Part shown: piece after piece, positions 1-7,264 of the stretch
Layout of the letters: the number at the start of each line of letters is the position of its first letter
Numbering within the stretch: position 1 is the first letter of the stretch
From: Chloroflexota bacterium
GTDB lineage: Bacteria > Chloroflexota > UBA5177 > JANWHV01
Reading direction: 5' to 3'
Assembly: GCA_025924845.1 (NCBI GenBank)
Contig: JAICHN010000058.1
Location: 1-16,909, forward strand
DNA length: 16,909 bases
Made by a program: the position numbers and the translations under genes
The notes under the pieces: generated by a model
The model's database searches: none
The model's input: only the letters and a program-made list of their open reading frames with translations
What the model was told of the DNA's origin: nothing

Positions 1-752
1 AGGACTGCCTCGGGATCGCAGCCCCGCAGCATCATGCCCTGACCACGCGACTGATGGGTCTTTACGGTTGGCGGGTCGAGCGGATCACGCATTTGGATCA
101 GCACGGTTGTCCGCGCCTCAGTGCTGACGTTGACGCCTGAGCCGTGAATGGTCAGATAGCTAAAGAAGAGCACGTCGCCCGCCTTAGCTGGGCAGGGCAC
201 GGCCGACTCAAGTGGATACCGGTCGAGCGGGAGGTGGTGGCTACCGGTTGGATCGTGCTCCAGCGGGCCGAGCTGGTGGCTGCCGGGCACCACGCACACG
301 CATCCCTTCTCGACCGGAGCATCGTCGAAGTGGCAGATCGCCGCGATCATGCTGTCCCGCTTGTGAGGGAAGAACGGGTAATCCTGATGCAGCGGAAAGG
401 GCGACCCCTTCTCCGGCGGTTTAATGAACATTTTGGTGTGGTGCAGCTGTACGTTGGGGCTCCCAATGAGGTCGGCCGCCACGCCGGTCAACCGCTCATC
501 CACGATCAGGCGGCTGAAGGCGGCGGCATAGAATTGCACATTATGACAACCCAACAACATCGTGTTCTTGCCTTGCGACGCTTCTCCCTTGGCACTCTGC
601 CACGTGCTCTCGAGCGAGGCATTGGCGGACAGCCGCTCGGCCAGGGCGTGGCACTCACGGCGGAACATGTCGGCTTCCGTGGGTGAGAAAAGGCCCTCCA
701 CCAAGAGATAGCCGTTTTCCTGGTAGGATGTGCGTTGCTCGCTGGTCAACAT
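1..752 (-). CDS. Phytanoyl-CoA dioxygenase (PhyH) family protein, 3' end cut by window edge
   Basis: This is a non-haem Fe(II)/2-oxoglutarate-dependent oxygenase of the PhyH family; the substrate cannot be told from sequence. The minus-strand frame is open from an ATG at 752 to the window edge, giving 250 codons without a stop. The start follows a good ribosome site (GGGAGGAC, about 8 nt upstream). The protein opens with the typical family N-terminus (YQENGYLLVEGLFSP, residues 10-24). The facial triad is visible as H122-Q-D124 in LHQDYPFFPH and H203 in TIHGSG. R214, eleven residues after H203, fits the 2-oxoglutarate carboxylate anchor. The VPGSH motif at 155-159 is also typical. Family members are usually 250-300 residues, so only a short C-terminus is missing. 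It is divergent from the aminotransferase on its right. Family assignment is strong; the reaction is unknown. Confidence 0.9.
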   Translation of the reverse strand, partial: MLTSEQRTSYQENGYLLVEGLFSPTEADMFRRECHALAERLSANASLESTWQSAKGEASQGKNTMLLGCHNVQFYAAAFSRLIVDERLTGVAADLIGSPNVQLHHTKMFIKPPEKGSPFPLHQDYPFFPHKRDSMIAAICHFDDAPVEKGCVCVVPGSHQLGPLEHDPTGSHHLPLDRYPLESAVPCPAKAGDVLFFSYLTIHGSGVNVSTEARTTVLIQMRDPLDPPTVKTHQSRGQGMMLRGCDPEAV

Positions 753-870
753 TACCCAGTCCTCCCTATCTCGCGTCGTTACCGACGTACGCCGTCTATC
801 CGGGGCCGGTTCTCCTGGCCGGCTGGAACCTTATGTCGTCTTTCAATCAATGTCGCCGGGGCGGGGCTCG

Positions 871-900
871 TTGCGCTAGAATTGCCGGTACCATCATAGT
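871..900 (+). promoter_or_regulatory. Candidate sigma70 promoter for the aminotransferase
   Basis: TTGCGC (871-876) and CATAGT (895-900) are separated by 18 nt. The same -35 hexamer TTGCGC is used in better-supported promoters in this window (for blaI and for the EamA gene). Transcription would start near 907 and give a leader of about 75 nt. The -10 match is only moderate. Confidence 0.35.
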
Positions 901-950
901 ACATAGGTGCCGGCATGCTTTGCCGGGCGAATGAAGCGTGGAGAGAGGAA

Positions 951-980
951 GCGGCGGTACTGCCGCCCGTTTTATTTTTT
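951..980 (+). terminator. Intrinsic-terminator-like hairpin in the aminotransferase leader (possible attenuator)
   Basis: GGCGG (953-957) pairs with CCGCC (963-967) over a 5-nt loop; an alternative register, GCGGC (951-955) with GCCGC (962-966), is also possible. The hairpin is followed at once by TTTTATTTTTT (970-980), the strongest T-tract in the window. The tract ends directly before the ATG at 981. A second hairpin, CCGGCA (910-915) with TGCCGG (921-926), lies upstream. The arrangement looks like an intrinsic terminator or attenuator. It argues against translation beginning at the upstream in-frame ATG at 915. Confidence 0.5.
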
Positions 981-2255
981 ATGATCGATCACGATATGAG
1001 ATCGCACCTCGCCCCTGTATGGGCGCACTATACGGACATCGTGGCTGCCCGGGGCGAGGGCGCCTACCTGTACGGTACGACCGGAGAGCGGTATCTCGAC
1101 TTCACCTGCGGCATCGGCGTCACCAACACCGGACACTGCCATCCCCGCGTGGTGGCCGCTGTTCAGGAACAAGCGGGGCGCCTGTTGCATGGGCAGATCA
1201 ATATCGTGTATCACGAGCCGGTGCTGCGCCTGGTCGAAGCGCTGTTGCCCGAGATGCCGGCCGGTCTCGATACCTTTTTCTTCGCCAATAGCGGGGCCGA
1301 GGCGATCGAGGGCGCCATGAAGCTGGCCCGCGCCGCCACCGGACGGGAGGCCGTAATCTGCTTCCAGGGCTCGTTTCACGGGCGCACTACCGGCGCTCTG
1401 GCCCTGACCAATTCAAAGGCGCGCTACCGCGCTCACTCCGGTGCCCTTCCCGGCGCCGCCCACGTTGCCCCGTATCCATACTGTGTTCGCTGCCCGCGTC
1501 GAAGGGCGCATGAAGGCTGCTGTCAACAGCAGTTGGCCGACCTACGCGAACTGTTGGCCACTCGCGCCGCGCCGGAAACAATCGCCGCCGTGCTGGTCGA
1601 GCCGGTGCTCGGCGAGGGCGGCTATGTGGTGCCGCCGGCCTGGTTCCTCCCGGCCCTGCGCGCCCTGTGTGATGAACACGGTATCCTGCTCGTCGCCGAT
1701 GAGGTGCAGACCGGCTTCGGGCGCACCGGCAAGATGTTCGCGGTCGAGCACACGCGGGTCATCCCCGACATTATGATCATGGCCAAGGGTCTTGGCTCCG
1801 GCCTCCCGATCAGCGCCATTGCCGCCCCACGGACCGTGATGGCTCACTGGACCCCCGGCTCGCACGGCGGCACCTACGGGGCGAATGCCGTGGCGTGTGC
1901 CGCCGCCGAGGCCACCGTACGTACCATTCGCGACGAGGGATTGGTCGAAAACGCCGCCCTTCAGGGCCGAACCCTGCTGGAAGGACTGCGGGCGATTCAG
2001 GCCGAGCAGCCCGGCATACTCGACGTGCGTGGCCTGGGCCTAATGGTAGCCGTGGAATTCGCCCGCGCGGATGGGGCGCCTGACGGCGCGCGGGCCAAAC
2101 AGGTGCTGCACCATTGCGCGGACCACGGGCTACTCGTACTCACCTGCGGCCCCTACGACCAGACACTGCGCCTGATTCCGCCGCTCATCGTCAATGCCGA
2201 GCAAATCGACCAGGGACTGGCCATTCTCCGCGGCGCTATCGAAGCTCACGCCTGA
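981..2255 (+). CDS. Class III aminotransferase (aspartate aminotransferase family, GABA/acetylornithine aminotransferase-like)
   Basis: PLP-dependent fold-type I, class III transaminase that moves an omega- or alpha-amino group to a 2-oxo acid. Numbering from the ATG at 981 (424 aa): LDFTCGIGVTNTGHCHP near the N-terminus; SGAEA at 104-108 contacts the cofactor phosphate; D240 in ADEVQTG binds the pyridine nitrogen; K269 in MAKGLGSGLP forms the Schiff base. A cysteine cluster (C168, C171, C180, C181; PYCVRCP then EGCC) occurs in 4-aminobutyrate aminotransferase-like members. An in-frame ATG at 915 would add 22 residues with no family similarity and would run through the terminator-like hairpin, so I prefer 981. 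Neither 981 nor 996 has a clear Shine-Dalgarno. The substrate is undecided: GABA, ornithine derivative or diamine. Confidence 0.88.
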   Translation: MIDHDMRSHLAPVWAHYTDIVAARGEGAYLYGTTGERYLDFTCGIGVTNTGHCHPRVVAAVQEQAGRLLHGQINIVYHEPVLRLVEALLPEMPAGLDTFFFANSGAEAIEGAMKLARAATGREAVICFQGSFHGRTTGALALTNSKARYRAHSGALPGAAHVAPYPYCVRCPRRRAHEGCCQQQLADLRELLATRAAPETIAAVLVEPVLGEGGYVVPPAWFLPALRALCDEHGILLVADEVQTGFGRTGKMFAVEHTRVIPDIMIMAKGLGSGLPISAIAAPRTVMAHWTPGSHGGTYGANAVACAAAEATVRTIRDEGLVENAALQGRTLLEGLRAIQAEQPGILDVRGLGLMVAVEFARADGAPDGARAKQVLHHCADHGLLVLTCGPYDQTLRLIPPLIVNAEQIDQGLAILRGAIEAHA

Positions 2256-2258
2256 GCG

Positions 2259-2277
2259 GCGGGCTTCGGCAGCCCGC
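2259..2277 (+). terminator. Hairpin just after the aminotransferase stop codon
   Basis: A 7-bp stem (2259-2265 with 2271-2277, arms GCGGGCT and AGCCCGC) with a 5-nt loop begins four bases after the TGA. There is no T-tract behind it, so it may be a weak terminator or a 3' stabilising hairpin. A second small palindrome, GCGAA-GTAA-TTCGC (2287-2300), follows. Confidence 0.35.
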
Positions 2278-2300
2278 GGGCACGCCGCGAAGTAATTCGC

Positions 2301-2427
2301 AGGATCCGTCTGCCACAATTCCCAGACGCACCAGGCAGACTGCCGCACCCTGCACGGATCCTTTCCTCCCTGTACCCTAAGAAGGAACGAAACAGCATCG
2401 CGGCCCATTCCCGGCCGCCGACAGGAG
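2301..2427 (+). promoter_or_regulatory. Candidate structured leader RNA upstream of lepA
   Basis: AGGATCCGT (2301-2309) can pair over 9 bp with ACGGATCCT (2354-2362). It encloses CTGCC (2310-2314) paired with GGCAG (2334-2338). A competing 7-bp pairing of 2308-2314 with 2334-2340 (GTCTGCC/GGCAGAC) shares bases with the outer stem. Downstream, CTCC-C-TGT (2366-2373) can pair with ACAGGAG (2421-2427), the lepA ribosome site, with one bulged base. GCGGCC/GGCCGC (2400-2405 with 2413-2418) forms a hairpin inside that loop. It matches no riboswitch class I recognise. The pairings are seen; function is inferred. Confidence 0.3.
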
Positions 2428-2430
2428 CGC

Positions 2431-4242
2431 ATGGACCAGCAATTCATCCGAAACTTCTGCATCATCGCCCACATCGATCACGGCAAGTCCACCCTCGCCG
2501 ATCGTTTATTGGAGATTACCAATACGGTTCACAAACGCGATATGGAAGAGCAGGTCCTTGACCTGATGGACCTGGAGCGTGAGAAGGGCATTACGATCAA
2601 GGCCCAGGCCGTGCGCATGGCCTATACCGCCGACAACGGCACGACCTATGAACTGAACCTGATCGATACTCCCGGCCATGTGGACTTCAACTACGAGGTA
2701 TCGCGCAGCCTGGCCGCCTGCGAGGGCGCTATTCTAGTGGTGGATGCGACCCAGGGTATCGAGGCGCAGACCCTGGCCAATGTTTATCTGGCCTACGGCC
2801 TGGATTTAATCCTGGTGCCCGTGATCAATAAGGTGGATCTGCCGAGCGCGGAGCCGGAGCGGGTGCGCGAAGAGATCGAACGCGTGATCGGTCTGGACCC
2901 CGAGGATGTCGTCCTGATCAGCGCCAAAAGCGGCCTGGGCGTACATGACGTGCTCGAAGCGGTTGTGCGCATGGTGCCGCCGCCCAGCGGCGATCCCGAG
3001 GCCCCGGTGCGGGCCTTGATCTTCGACTCCAAATACGACTCTTATCGCGGCGTGATTGCGTATGTGCGCATGATGCACGGCACTCTCCGTTCCGGCGAGC
3101 GCATCCTCCTCCTTGGATCGGGGGCGCAAAGCGAACTGATGGATCTCGGCAGCTTCCGTCCCATGCTCACCCCGCTGCCCGAGTTGAGCGCGGGCGAGGT
3201 GGGCTACATCGCCACCGGATTCAAGAATGTAAAGGACTGCCAGGTCGGCGATACGATTACCAACGCCGACCGCCCGGCCTCCGAGCCGTTGCCCGGTTAC
3301 AAACCTGCTCAGCCCATGGTGTTCGCCGGCCTCTATCCGATCAACGGCGAGGACTACCCGCTACTGCGTGACGCCCTCGATCGCCTGCAACTGAACGACG
3401 CCAGCCTCACCTACGAGCCGGAAAGCTCGGTGGCGCTGGGCTTCGGCTATCGCTGCGGTTTCCTGGGTTTGCTGCATATGGAGATCATCCAGCAGCGACT
3501 GGAGCGCGAGTACAAACTGGAACTGCTTACCACGGCGCCCAGTGTTGAGTACCAGGTCACCCGCACCGACGGCACGATGGTCACCGTGGATAACCCCGCC
3601 CATCTGCCGCCGCCGGACACCATAGCAAGCATCGCCGAGCCGTGGGTCAAGGCCGCTATCTTCACGCCCACGAACTATATTGGGGCGATCATGGAACTTT
3701 GCCAGTCGCACCGGGGCGTTTTCGTGCATATGTCGTATCTGGATGAATCGCGCGTCCAGCTCGATTACGAGGTGCCGCTCTCCGAGTTGATCATCGATTT
3801 TTATGACCAGTTGAAGTCGCGGTCCCAGGGCTACGCCTCGCTCGACTACACGATTACCGACTACAAAGTTGGGAAGCTGGTCAAGCTGGACCTTCTGGTC
3901 AATGGTTCCCCGGTCGATGCGCTGTCGCTGATCACCCATCAGGAAAAGGCGTACGCGCAGGGCAGGCAACTGGTGGACAAACTGCGCGCGATCATCCCCC
4001 GCCAGCTGTTTGAGGTCCCGATCCAGGCGGCAATCGGCTCCAAGATCATTGCCCGCGAGACGGTGCGCGCCATGCGTAAGGACGTGCTGGCCAAGTGTTA
4101 CGGCGGCGACATCACGCGGAAACGCAAGCTGCTTGAGAAGCAAAAGGAAGGCAAGGCGCGCATGAAACGCGTCGGTAACGTGGAGATCCCCCAGGAAGCG
4201 TTCATGGCGGTGCTCTCGCTTAACAGCGGGAAGGGCGATTAG
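2431..4242 (+). CDS. lepA: Translation elongation factor 4 (LepA, ribosomal back-translocase GTPase)
   Basis: LepA/EF4 is a ribosome-binding translational GTPase that acts on stalled or mistranslocated 70S ribosomes and during assembly. At 603 aa it has the standard family length. GTPase motifs are intact: G1 AHIDHGKST (13-21), G2 threonine in EKGITIK (T55), G3 DTPGH (79-83), G4 NKVD (133-136) and a G5-like SAKSG. The EF-G-like domains II, III and V follow ([18 protein letters not shown] segment near 345-360). The LepA-specific C-terminal domain is complete, with [18 protein letters not shown] and [15 protein letters not shown]. The ATG at 2431 is preceded by AGGAG (2423-2427). The gene ends convergently with the metal-transport operon; the short gap holds a CGTTAC-CC-GTAACG palindrome (4247-4260). 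Confidence 0.98.
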   Translation: MDQQFIRNFCIIAHIDHGKSTLADRLLEITNTVHKRDMEEQVLDLMDLEREKGITIKAQAVRMAYTADNGTTYELNLIDTPGHVDFNYEVSRSLAACEGAILVVDATQGIEAQTLANVYLAYGLDLILVPVINKVDLPSAEPERVREEIERVIGLDPEDVVLISAKSGLGVHDVLEAVVRMVPPPSGDPEAPVRALIFDSKYDSYRGVIAYVRMMHGTLRSGERILLLGSGAQSELMDLGSFRPMLTPLPELSAGEVGYIATGFKNVKDCQVGDTITNADRPASEPLPGYKPAQPMVFAGLYPINGEDYPLLRDALDRLQLNDASLTYEPESSVALGFGYRCGFLGLLHMEIIQQRLEREYKLELLTTAPSVEYQVTRTDGTMVTVDNPAHLPPPDTIASIAEPWVKAAIFTPTNYIGAIMELCQSHRGVFVHMSYLDESRVQLDYEVPLSELIIDFYDQLKSRSQGYASLDYTITDYKVGKLVKLDLLVNGSPVDALSLITHQEKAYAQGRQLVDKLRAIIPRQLFEVPIQAAIGSKIIARETVRAMRKDVLAKCYGGDITRKRKLLEKQKEGKARMKRVGNVEIPQEAFMAVLSLNSGKGD

Positions 4243-4318
4243 CGGCCGTTACCCGTAACGAACCAACCAGTAACAACGCGAGGTGCGGGCCAAGCACCAG
4301 CCCCATCTACGCCGCAAG

Positions 4319-5014
4319 CTATGACGTGCAAGTCCCTTCACCGCAACCGCAGCCGCCATGCCCGGCCCTTGCAGCTCCCAGGGCCTCGCGCGCTTCGTGC
4401 CCAAGCCAGTAGAGCAAGGCCAGGGCGGCCACGCTGTCCGCCCACCACCAGCCCAGAGCGGCATTCAGCAGCAGCCCGACCAGCAGGGCGCCCGCCATGT
4501 AGGCGCAGGTGATCGAGCAGGCTGCATCACCGCGCAACGCGGCGCTGTTCAGTTGACCGGCGATACGTCGCTTGCGGCGGGCCAAAATGGGCATGCCGAT
4601 GACCGCGGCGAGAGCAACGGCTATGCCTGCGTAAGAGCGATCGGGATCGGCGCGGGTCAACAACGCAGCAAAAGCGCTGACCACGATGTAGAGGCAGAGC
4701 AGGACCAGCATCACCCCTGTGATCCAGGCGGCGCGGTTCTCAGCGCGTTCCACGCGTTCCATGGTACCGCCGTGCGCCTCGGTCAGCAGGCGCCGGAGCA
4801 GCACGACACCCGCTGCCAGCTCGATCACGCTGTCGAGGCCGAAGGCGATGAGCAGCACGCTATGCGCGAGCAGGCCCGCGCCTATGGCCACGGCGGCCTC
4901 CACCGCCATCCATGCAATAGAGACCAGTTCCACATGCACGCCGGCCCGTACAGAGGCGCCGCGCACACGAGCAGGCTCATCTGATGTCGCGACACCGTTC
5001 AGGGCAACGGTCAT
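4319..5014 (-). CDS. Small CDF-like cation transporter with Cys/Gly-rich tail
   Basis: Multi-span inner-membrane protein resembling the short cation-transporter branch of the cation diffusion facilitator family, which lacks the cytoplasmic C-terminal domain. From the ATG at 5014 (231 aa) about six hydrophobic segments are visible. The membrane metal motif FGLDSVIEL supplies D61 and E65; a second set of polar residues, D163 and C166/C170 (RGDAACSITC), sits in a later helix, followed by ADSVAAL. The last residues are GHGGCGCGEGTC, a probable metal-binding tail (C222, C224, C229). A TTG 12 nt upstream (5026) is an alternative start, but neither has a strong ribosome site. It begins 15 nt after the stop of the upstream CzcD-like gene, so it is third in the ArsR-led operon. 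Probable role: divalent-metal efflux; metal not determined. Confidence 0.82.
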   Translation of the reverse strand: MTVALNGVATSDEPARVRGASVRAGVHVELVSIAWMAVEAAVAIGAGLLAHSVLLIAFGLDSVIELAAGVVLLRRLLTEAHGGTMERVERAENRAAWITGVMLVLLCLYIVVSAFAALLTRADPDRSYAGIAVALAAVIGMPILARRKRRIAGQLNSAALRGDAACSITCAYMAGALLVGLLLNAALGWWWADSVAALALLYWLGHEAREALGAARAGHGGCGCGEGTCTS

Positions 5015-5029
5015 CGCCCGCCCCAACCG

Positions 5030-6046
5030 TTAGCCATGCACATGCATCCCGTCCGCGACGTGCTCATGCCGCTGTTGACCAGGGGCATGGCGAGGCCTGC
5101 CACGATCGTGGGCTGCTTCCTCATCGGCCATGCCGCCGCAATACAGTTCAGCCGACTCATGGCGGTCACAGCAGGCATATTCGAACTGAATAGTGCTGTG
5201 ACCGATGTTGTAGCGGTTCGCCAGCAGCGTATTCACCTGCTCCAGCAGGCCATCGCAGGCGGAAAGCGGGCAATCGTCGGCGACCTGCACGTGGGCCGAA
5301 AGGGCGGTCATACCGCCCGCTATAGACCAGACATGTAGATCATGCACATCGGTAATCCGAGGCACCGCTACGATGTCCCGGGCCAGCTGCTCCACGGCAA
5401 TACCCTTCGGTGTGGCCTCCATCAGGATGCCCATTGTCTCGCCCAAAATGCTCCAGGCGCCGAACGCAATCAACACGGCGATGAACAATGAGATCAGCGG
5501 ATCGGCGGGATACCAGCCGGTGGTCAGGATCACCAGGCCGCCGACGATCACGCCCACCGACGCGCCCACGTCACCCAGCACATGGAGCATGGCCGCGCGA
5601 ATGTTCAGATTCGCCCCGCCCTCCTTATGGAAACCGAAGGCGATATAGAGGTTAACCGTAATGCCCACGGCGGCGGAGACGAACATCAACCACGGGGTAA
5701 CCTTGTCGGGATGCTGGAAGCGCCCGATCGCCTCGTAGACGATAAATAGGACGATCAGGATAAGGGTGACGGCGTTGGCCAGGGCGGCAAGGATCCCGGT
5801 GCGATGGTAGCCGTAGGTCTTGCGGGCATCGGCCGGCCGCTCGGCCTGGGCGGCGGCAAACCAGGCCAGGCCCAGGGCGAAGATGTCGGTGAGCACGTGG
5901 CCGGCATCGGCAAGCAAAGCCAGGGAGTGGGATAGGACCCCGCCCGTCAGTTCCACCGCCAGAATGATCGCCGTCAGCAGGAAGGCGGTACGCAGCCGCT
6001 TGCCGGTCATGTCATGAGCGTGGTCGTGATGGTGCGAGGCACTCAT
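5030..6046 (-). CDS. Cation diffusion facilitator (CzcD/ZitB-like) Zn/Cd/Co efflux transporter
   Basis: Proton-coupled exporter of Zn(II), Cd(II) or Co(II) in the cytoplasmic membrane. The 338-aa protein starts with a His-rich cytoplasmic segment (MSASHHHDHAHD). Six transmembrane segments follow. The two halves of the transport site are intact: H50-x3-D54 (DAGHVLTD, TM2) and H155-x3-D159 (LHVLGDVGAS, TM5). The cytoplasmic domain (about 205-290) carries the TDVHDLHVWSI motif. The C-terminus is unusually long and rich in Cys and His (CCDRHESAELYCGG, later HEHV and GMHVHG), which suggests extra metal binding. The ATG overlaps the ArsR stop by one base (TGATG), implying translational coupling to the sensor gene. 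The assignment to the CDF family is firm. Confidence 0.95.
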   Translation of the reverse strand: MSASHHHDHAHDMTGKRLRTAFLLTAIILAVELTGGVLSHSLALLADAGHVLTDIFALGLAWFAAAQAERPADARKTYGYHRTGILAALANAVTLILIVLFIVYEAIGRFQHPDKVTPWLMFVSAAVGITVNLYIAFGFHKEGGANLNIRAAMLHVLGDVGASVGVIVGGLVILTTGWYPADPLISLFIAVLIAFGAWSILGETMGILMEATPKGIAVEQLARDIVAVPRITDVHDLHVWSIAGGMTALSAHVQVADDCPLSACDGLLEQVNTLLANRYNIGHSTIQFEYACCDRHESAELYCGGMADEEAAHDRGRPRHAPGQQRHEHVADGMHVHG

Positions 6047-6462
6047 CAGCGCACTCCGGCGCTCGCGGCCGAGGCGGCGATGTCCGTGATGCCGGCGTCC
6101 TCCTCGTGCCCGAGGTGGACCAGTCCGATCTGTACCAGCAGATCGATGTGAGCATCGTCCAGGCTGTAGTAGACGAACTTTCCGGCCCGGCGTTGCTTCA
6201 CCAGGCGCAGCGAACGCAGCACCCGCAAATGCTGCGAGACGCCCGATTCGGAAACTCCCACCACGGCGGCGATGTCACAGGTGCATAACTCCTGGTGCCG
6301 CAGGATATGCACGATCGCGGCGCGGGTGGCATCGGCCAGGGCGCCGAATAGCTCGGCGAGCTCGATATACGTATCGTCCTCGTGCAGAAACGAGCGCGCC
6401 CGCGCGACATCTTCGACATGAATGCAGCGCTCCTGACAGGTCTCGGCGCCGGCTCGGAGCAT
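6046..6462 (-). CDS. ArsR/SmtB-family metal-sensing repressor (CadC/CzrA-like)
   Basis: Winged-helix dimeric repressor expected to leave its operator when metal binds. I start at the ATG at 6462 (138 aa) because GGGGAGA lies 9 nt upstream; an ATG at 6480 has no ribosome site. The N-terminal pair C9-x3-C13 and C60-T-C62 in the ELCTCDI helix have the same spacing as C7/C11/C58/C60 of CadC (thiolate site for Cd, Pb, Bi, Zn). The last helix holds D103, H105, H116 and H119, the spacing of the CzrA alpha-5 zinc/cobalt site (D84, H86, H97, H100). The recognition region is VGVSESGVSQHLRVLRSL. It leads the operon with the two transporters and likely represses it through the dyad at 6504-6518. CadC comparisons are from memory of the family. 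Confidence 0.95.
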   Translation of the reverse strand: MLRAGAETCQERCIHVEDVARARSFLHEDDTYIELAELFGALADATRAAIVHILRHQELCTCDIAAVVGVSESGVSQHLRVLRSLRLVKQRRAGKFVYYSLDDAHIDLLVQIGLVHLGHEEDAGITDIAASAASAGVR

Positions 6463-6503
6463 ACCGGTTATTCTCCCCATAAATAGTTCATCAATTGCGT
6501 GAT

Positions 6504-6518
6504 CACTACATCATAGTG
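6504..6518 (-). promoter_or_regulatory. Dyad operator with -10-like element upstream of the ArsR operon
   Basis: The inverted repeat CACTA-N5-TAGTG lies 42 nt upstream of the preferred ArsR start. On the minus strand the dyad contains TATGAT, a 5/6 match to a -10 box, so a bound repressor would cover the promoter. No good -35 is seen 16-18 nt upstream. This fits autoregulation by the ArsR protein but is unproven. Confidence 0.45.
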
Positions 6519-6553
6519 TACCAGGCTTGCCTACGGATGCCGTCGCCGCACCC

Positions 6554-6778
6554 GGAGCGTCACGGGCGCGCCAGTGCCTCGGGCAACATATGATAGCCCT
6601 CGACGGTGTGTACAAAGACCCAGGGGTGGACAACCTTGCTGCCGCCCGCCACTACACTCTGTCGTAGGTTCTCGGCCCGTGGTCCGAGCCGGCCGACAAG
6701 GGTCGCGATTGTATCGGTGTGCTTGGGAGTACCGAGCGCTGCCGTGGGTCGATGACTTGAGGGTCTCTCGGTATTTGC
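6554..6778 (-). other. Protein-like open frame without a start: possible gene remnant in the ArsR-BlaI gap
   Basis: The 397-bp gap 6463-6859 has no convincing complete gene. One minus-strand frame stays open for about 74 codons after an in-frame TAG near 6778 and ends with TGA at 6554-6556. Its last half reads like ordinary protein: LGPRAENLRQSVVAGG, then SKVVHPWVFVHTVEGYHMLP and EALARP. No ATG with a ribosome site precedes it. It could be the decayed 3' end of a gene, or chance. A 94-codon frame overlapping it (6531-6815, minus) has poor composition and I reject it. A dyad, CTACA-N6-CGTAG (6652-6667), also lies in this gap. Confidence 0.25.
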
Positions 6779-6803
6779 GCGCTACGATGCAGTGTCGTAG
6801 CAT
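6775..6803 (+). promoter_or_regulatory. blaI promoter with embedded dyad operator
   Basis: TTGCGC (6775-6780) and TAGCAT (6798-6803) are 17 nt apart. A perfect dyad, CTACGA-N7-TCGTAG (6782-6800; 7 bp per arm counting the flanking G/C), fills the spacer. Its placement between -35 and -10 is typical of an autorepressor operator, and CTAC/GTAG half-sites resemble those of BlaI/MecI operators. Transcription would start near 6810. Confidence 0.55.
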
Positions 6804-6859
6804 GGAGCAGAACATGTGATGCTTCCGACGCCAGGCACGAGAAAAGGGATGGCCCCGAC

Positions 6860-7264
6860 ATGACCGATCACGAAGGCGGGACGCTCGGCCTGGGCGAATT
6901 GGAAGCCGCGATTATGGAGGTGGTCTGGGCTCGCGCCCCGATCACCGTGCGCGAGGTGTTGGGTGAACTCAGGCGTTCGCCCCGGCCGGGCTACACTACC
7001 GTGGCCACGGTGATGAATCGCTTGGTCGACAAGAGGATTCTCCAACGGGCACGCACAGGCAAAGTGGATGTCTACCAGGCTCCTATGACCAGGGAACAGT
7101 TCATGCGCCAGGTGGCCGCCACCGCGGTGAATCGGCTGATCACGGAGTGTGGCGACGTGGCGCTGGTGCAGTTCGCGGCCGCGCTGGAGCACGCTGATCC
7201 AGCGCGGCTTGCCCGTCTTCGGGAGCGATTAGCCGAGCAGCCGGCGGAGGCCGCCGATGCGTAG
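6860..7264 (+). CDS. BlaI/MecI/CopY-family transcriptional repressor
   Basis: 134-aa winged-helix repressor of the BlaI family. The family controls beta-lactamase, copper homeostasis or envelope-stress genes and is inactivated by proteolysis or by metal. The DNA-binding region spans about 10-70: LGELEAAIMEVVWARAP, then ITVREVLGELR, then the recognition helix YTTVATVMNRLVDKRIL. The C-terminal half is the helical dimerisation domain. The position that aligns with the Asn-Phe cleavage site of BlaI appears to be Q104-F105 (ALVQFAAALE), so the scissile bond may differ. No CopY-type C-x-C metal motif is present. Ribosome site AAGGGA lies about 10 nt upstream. It overlaps the M56 peptidase gene by 8 nt, the standard blaI-blaR order. 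Dyads with CTAC/GTAG half-sites precede it. Confidence 0.95.
   Translation: MTDHEGGTLGLGELEAAIMEVVWARAPITVREVLGELRRSPRPGYTTVATVMNRLVDKRILQRARTGKVDVYQAPMTREQFMRQVAATAVNRLITECGDVALVQFAAALEHADPARLARLRERLAEQPAEAADA

Noticed and set aside
144..686. 180-codon plus-strand frame at the left end
   Set aside because: It is antisense to the PhyH gene, whose motifs and ribosome site are clear on the minus strand; the plus-strand product resembles no family.
915..980. Upstream ATG extension of the aminotransferase
   Set aside because: The 22 added residues lack family similarity and would cross a terminator-like hairpin and T-tract; kept only as an alternative start despite a weak AGGT upstream.
3361..4143. 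260-codon minus-strand frame inside lepA
   Set aside because: Codon-shadow of lepA in GC-rich DNA; lepA is complete and conserved throughout this stretch.
4247..4260. CGTTAC-CC-GTAACG palindrome after lepA
   Set aside because: The loop is too short for a full hairpin and there is no T-tract; noted in the lepA entry but not called as a terminator.
4358..4984. 208-codon plus-strand frame opposite the small CDF gene
   Set aside because: Gln/His/Arg-rich composition, no membrane or domain pattern, no ribosome site; the opposite strand encodes a convincing membrane protein.
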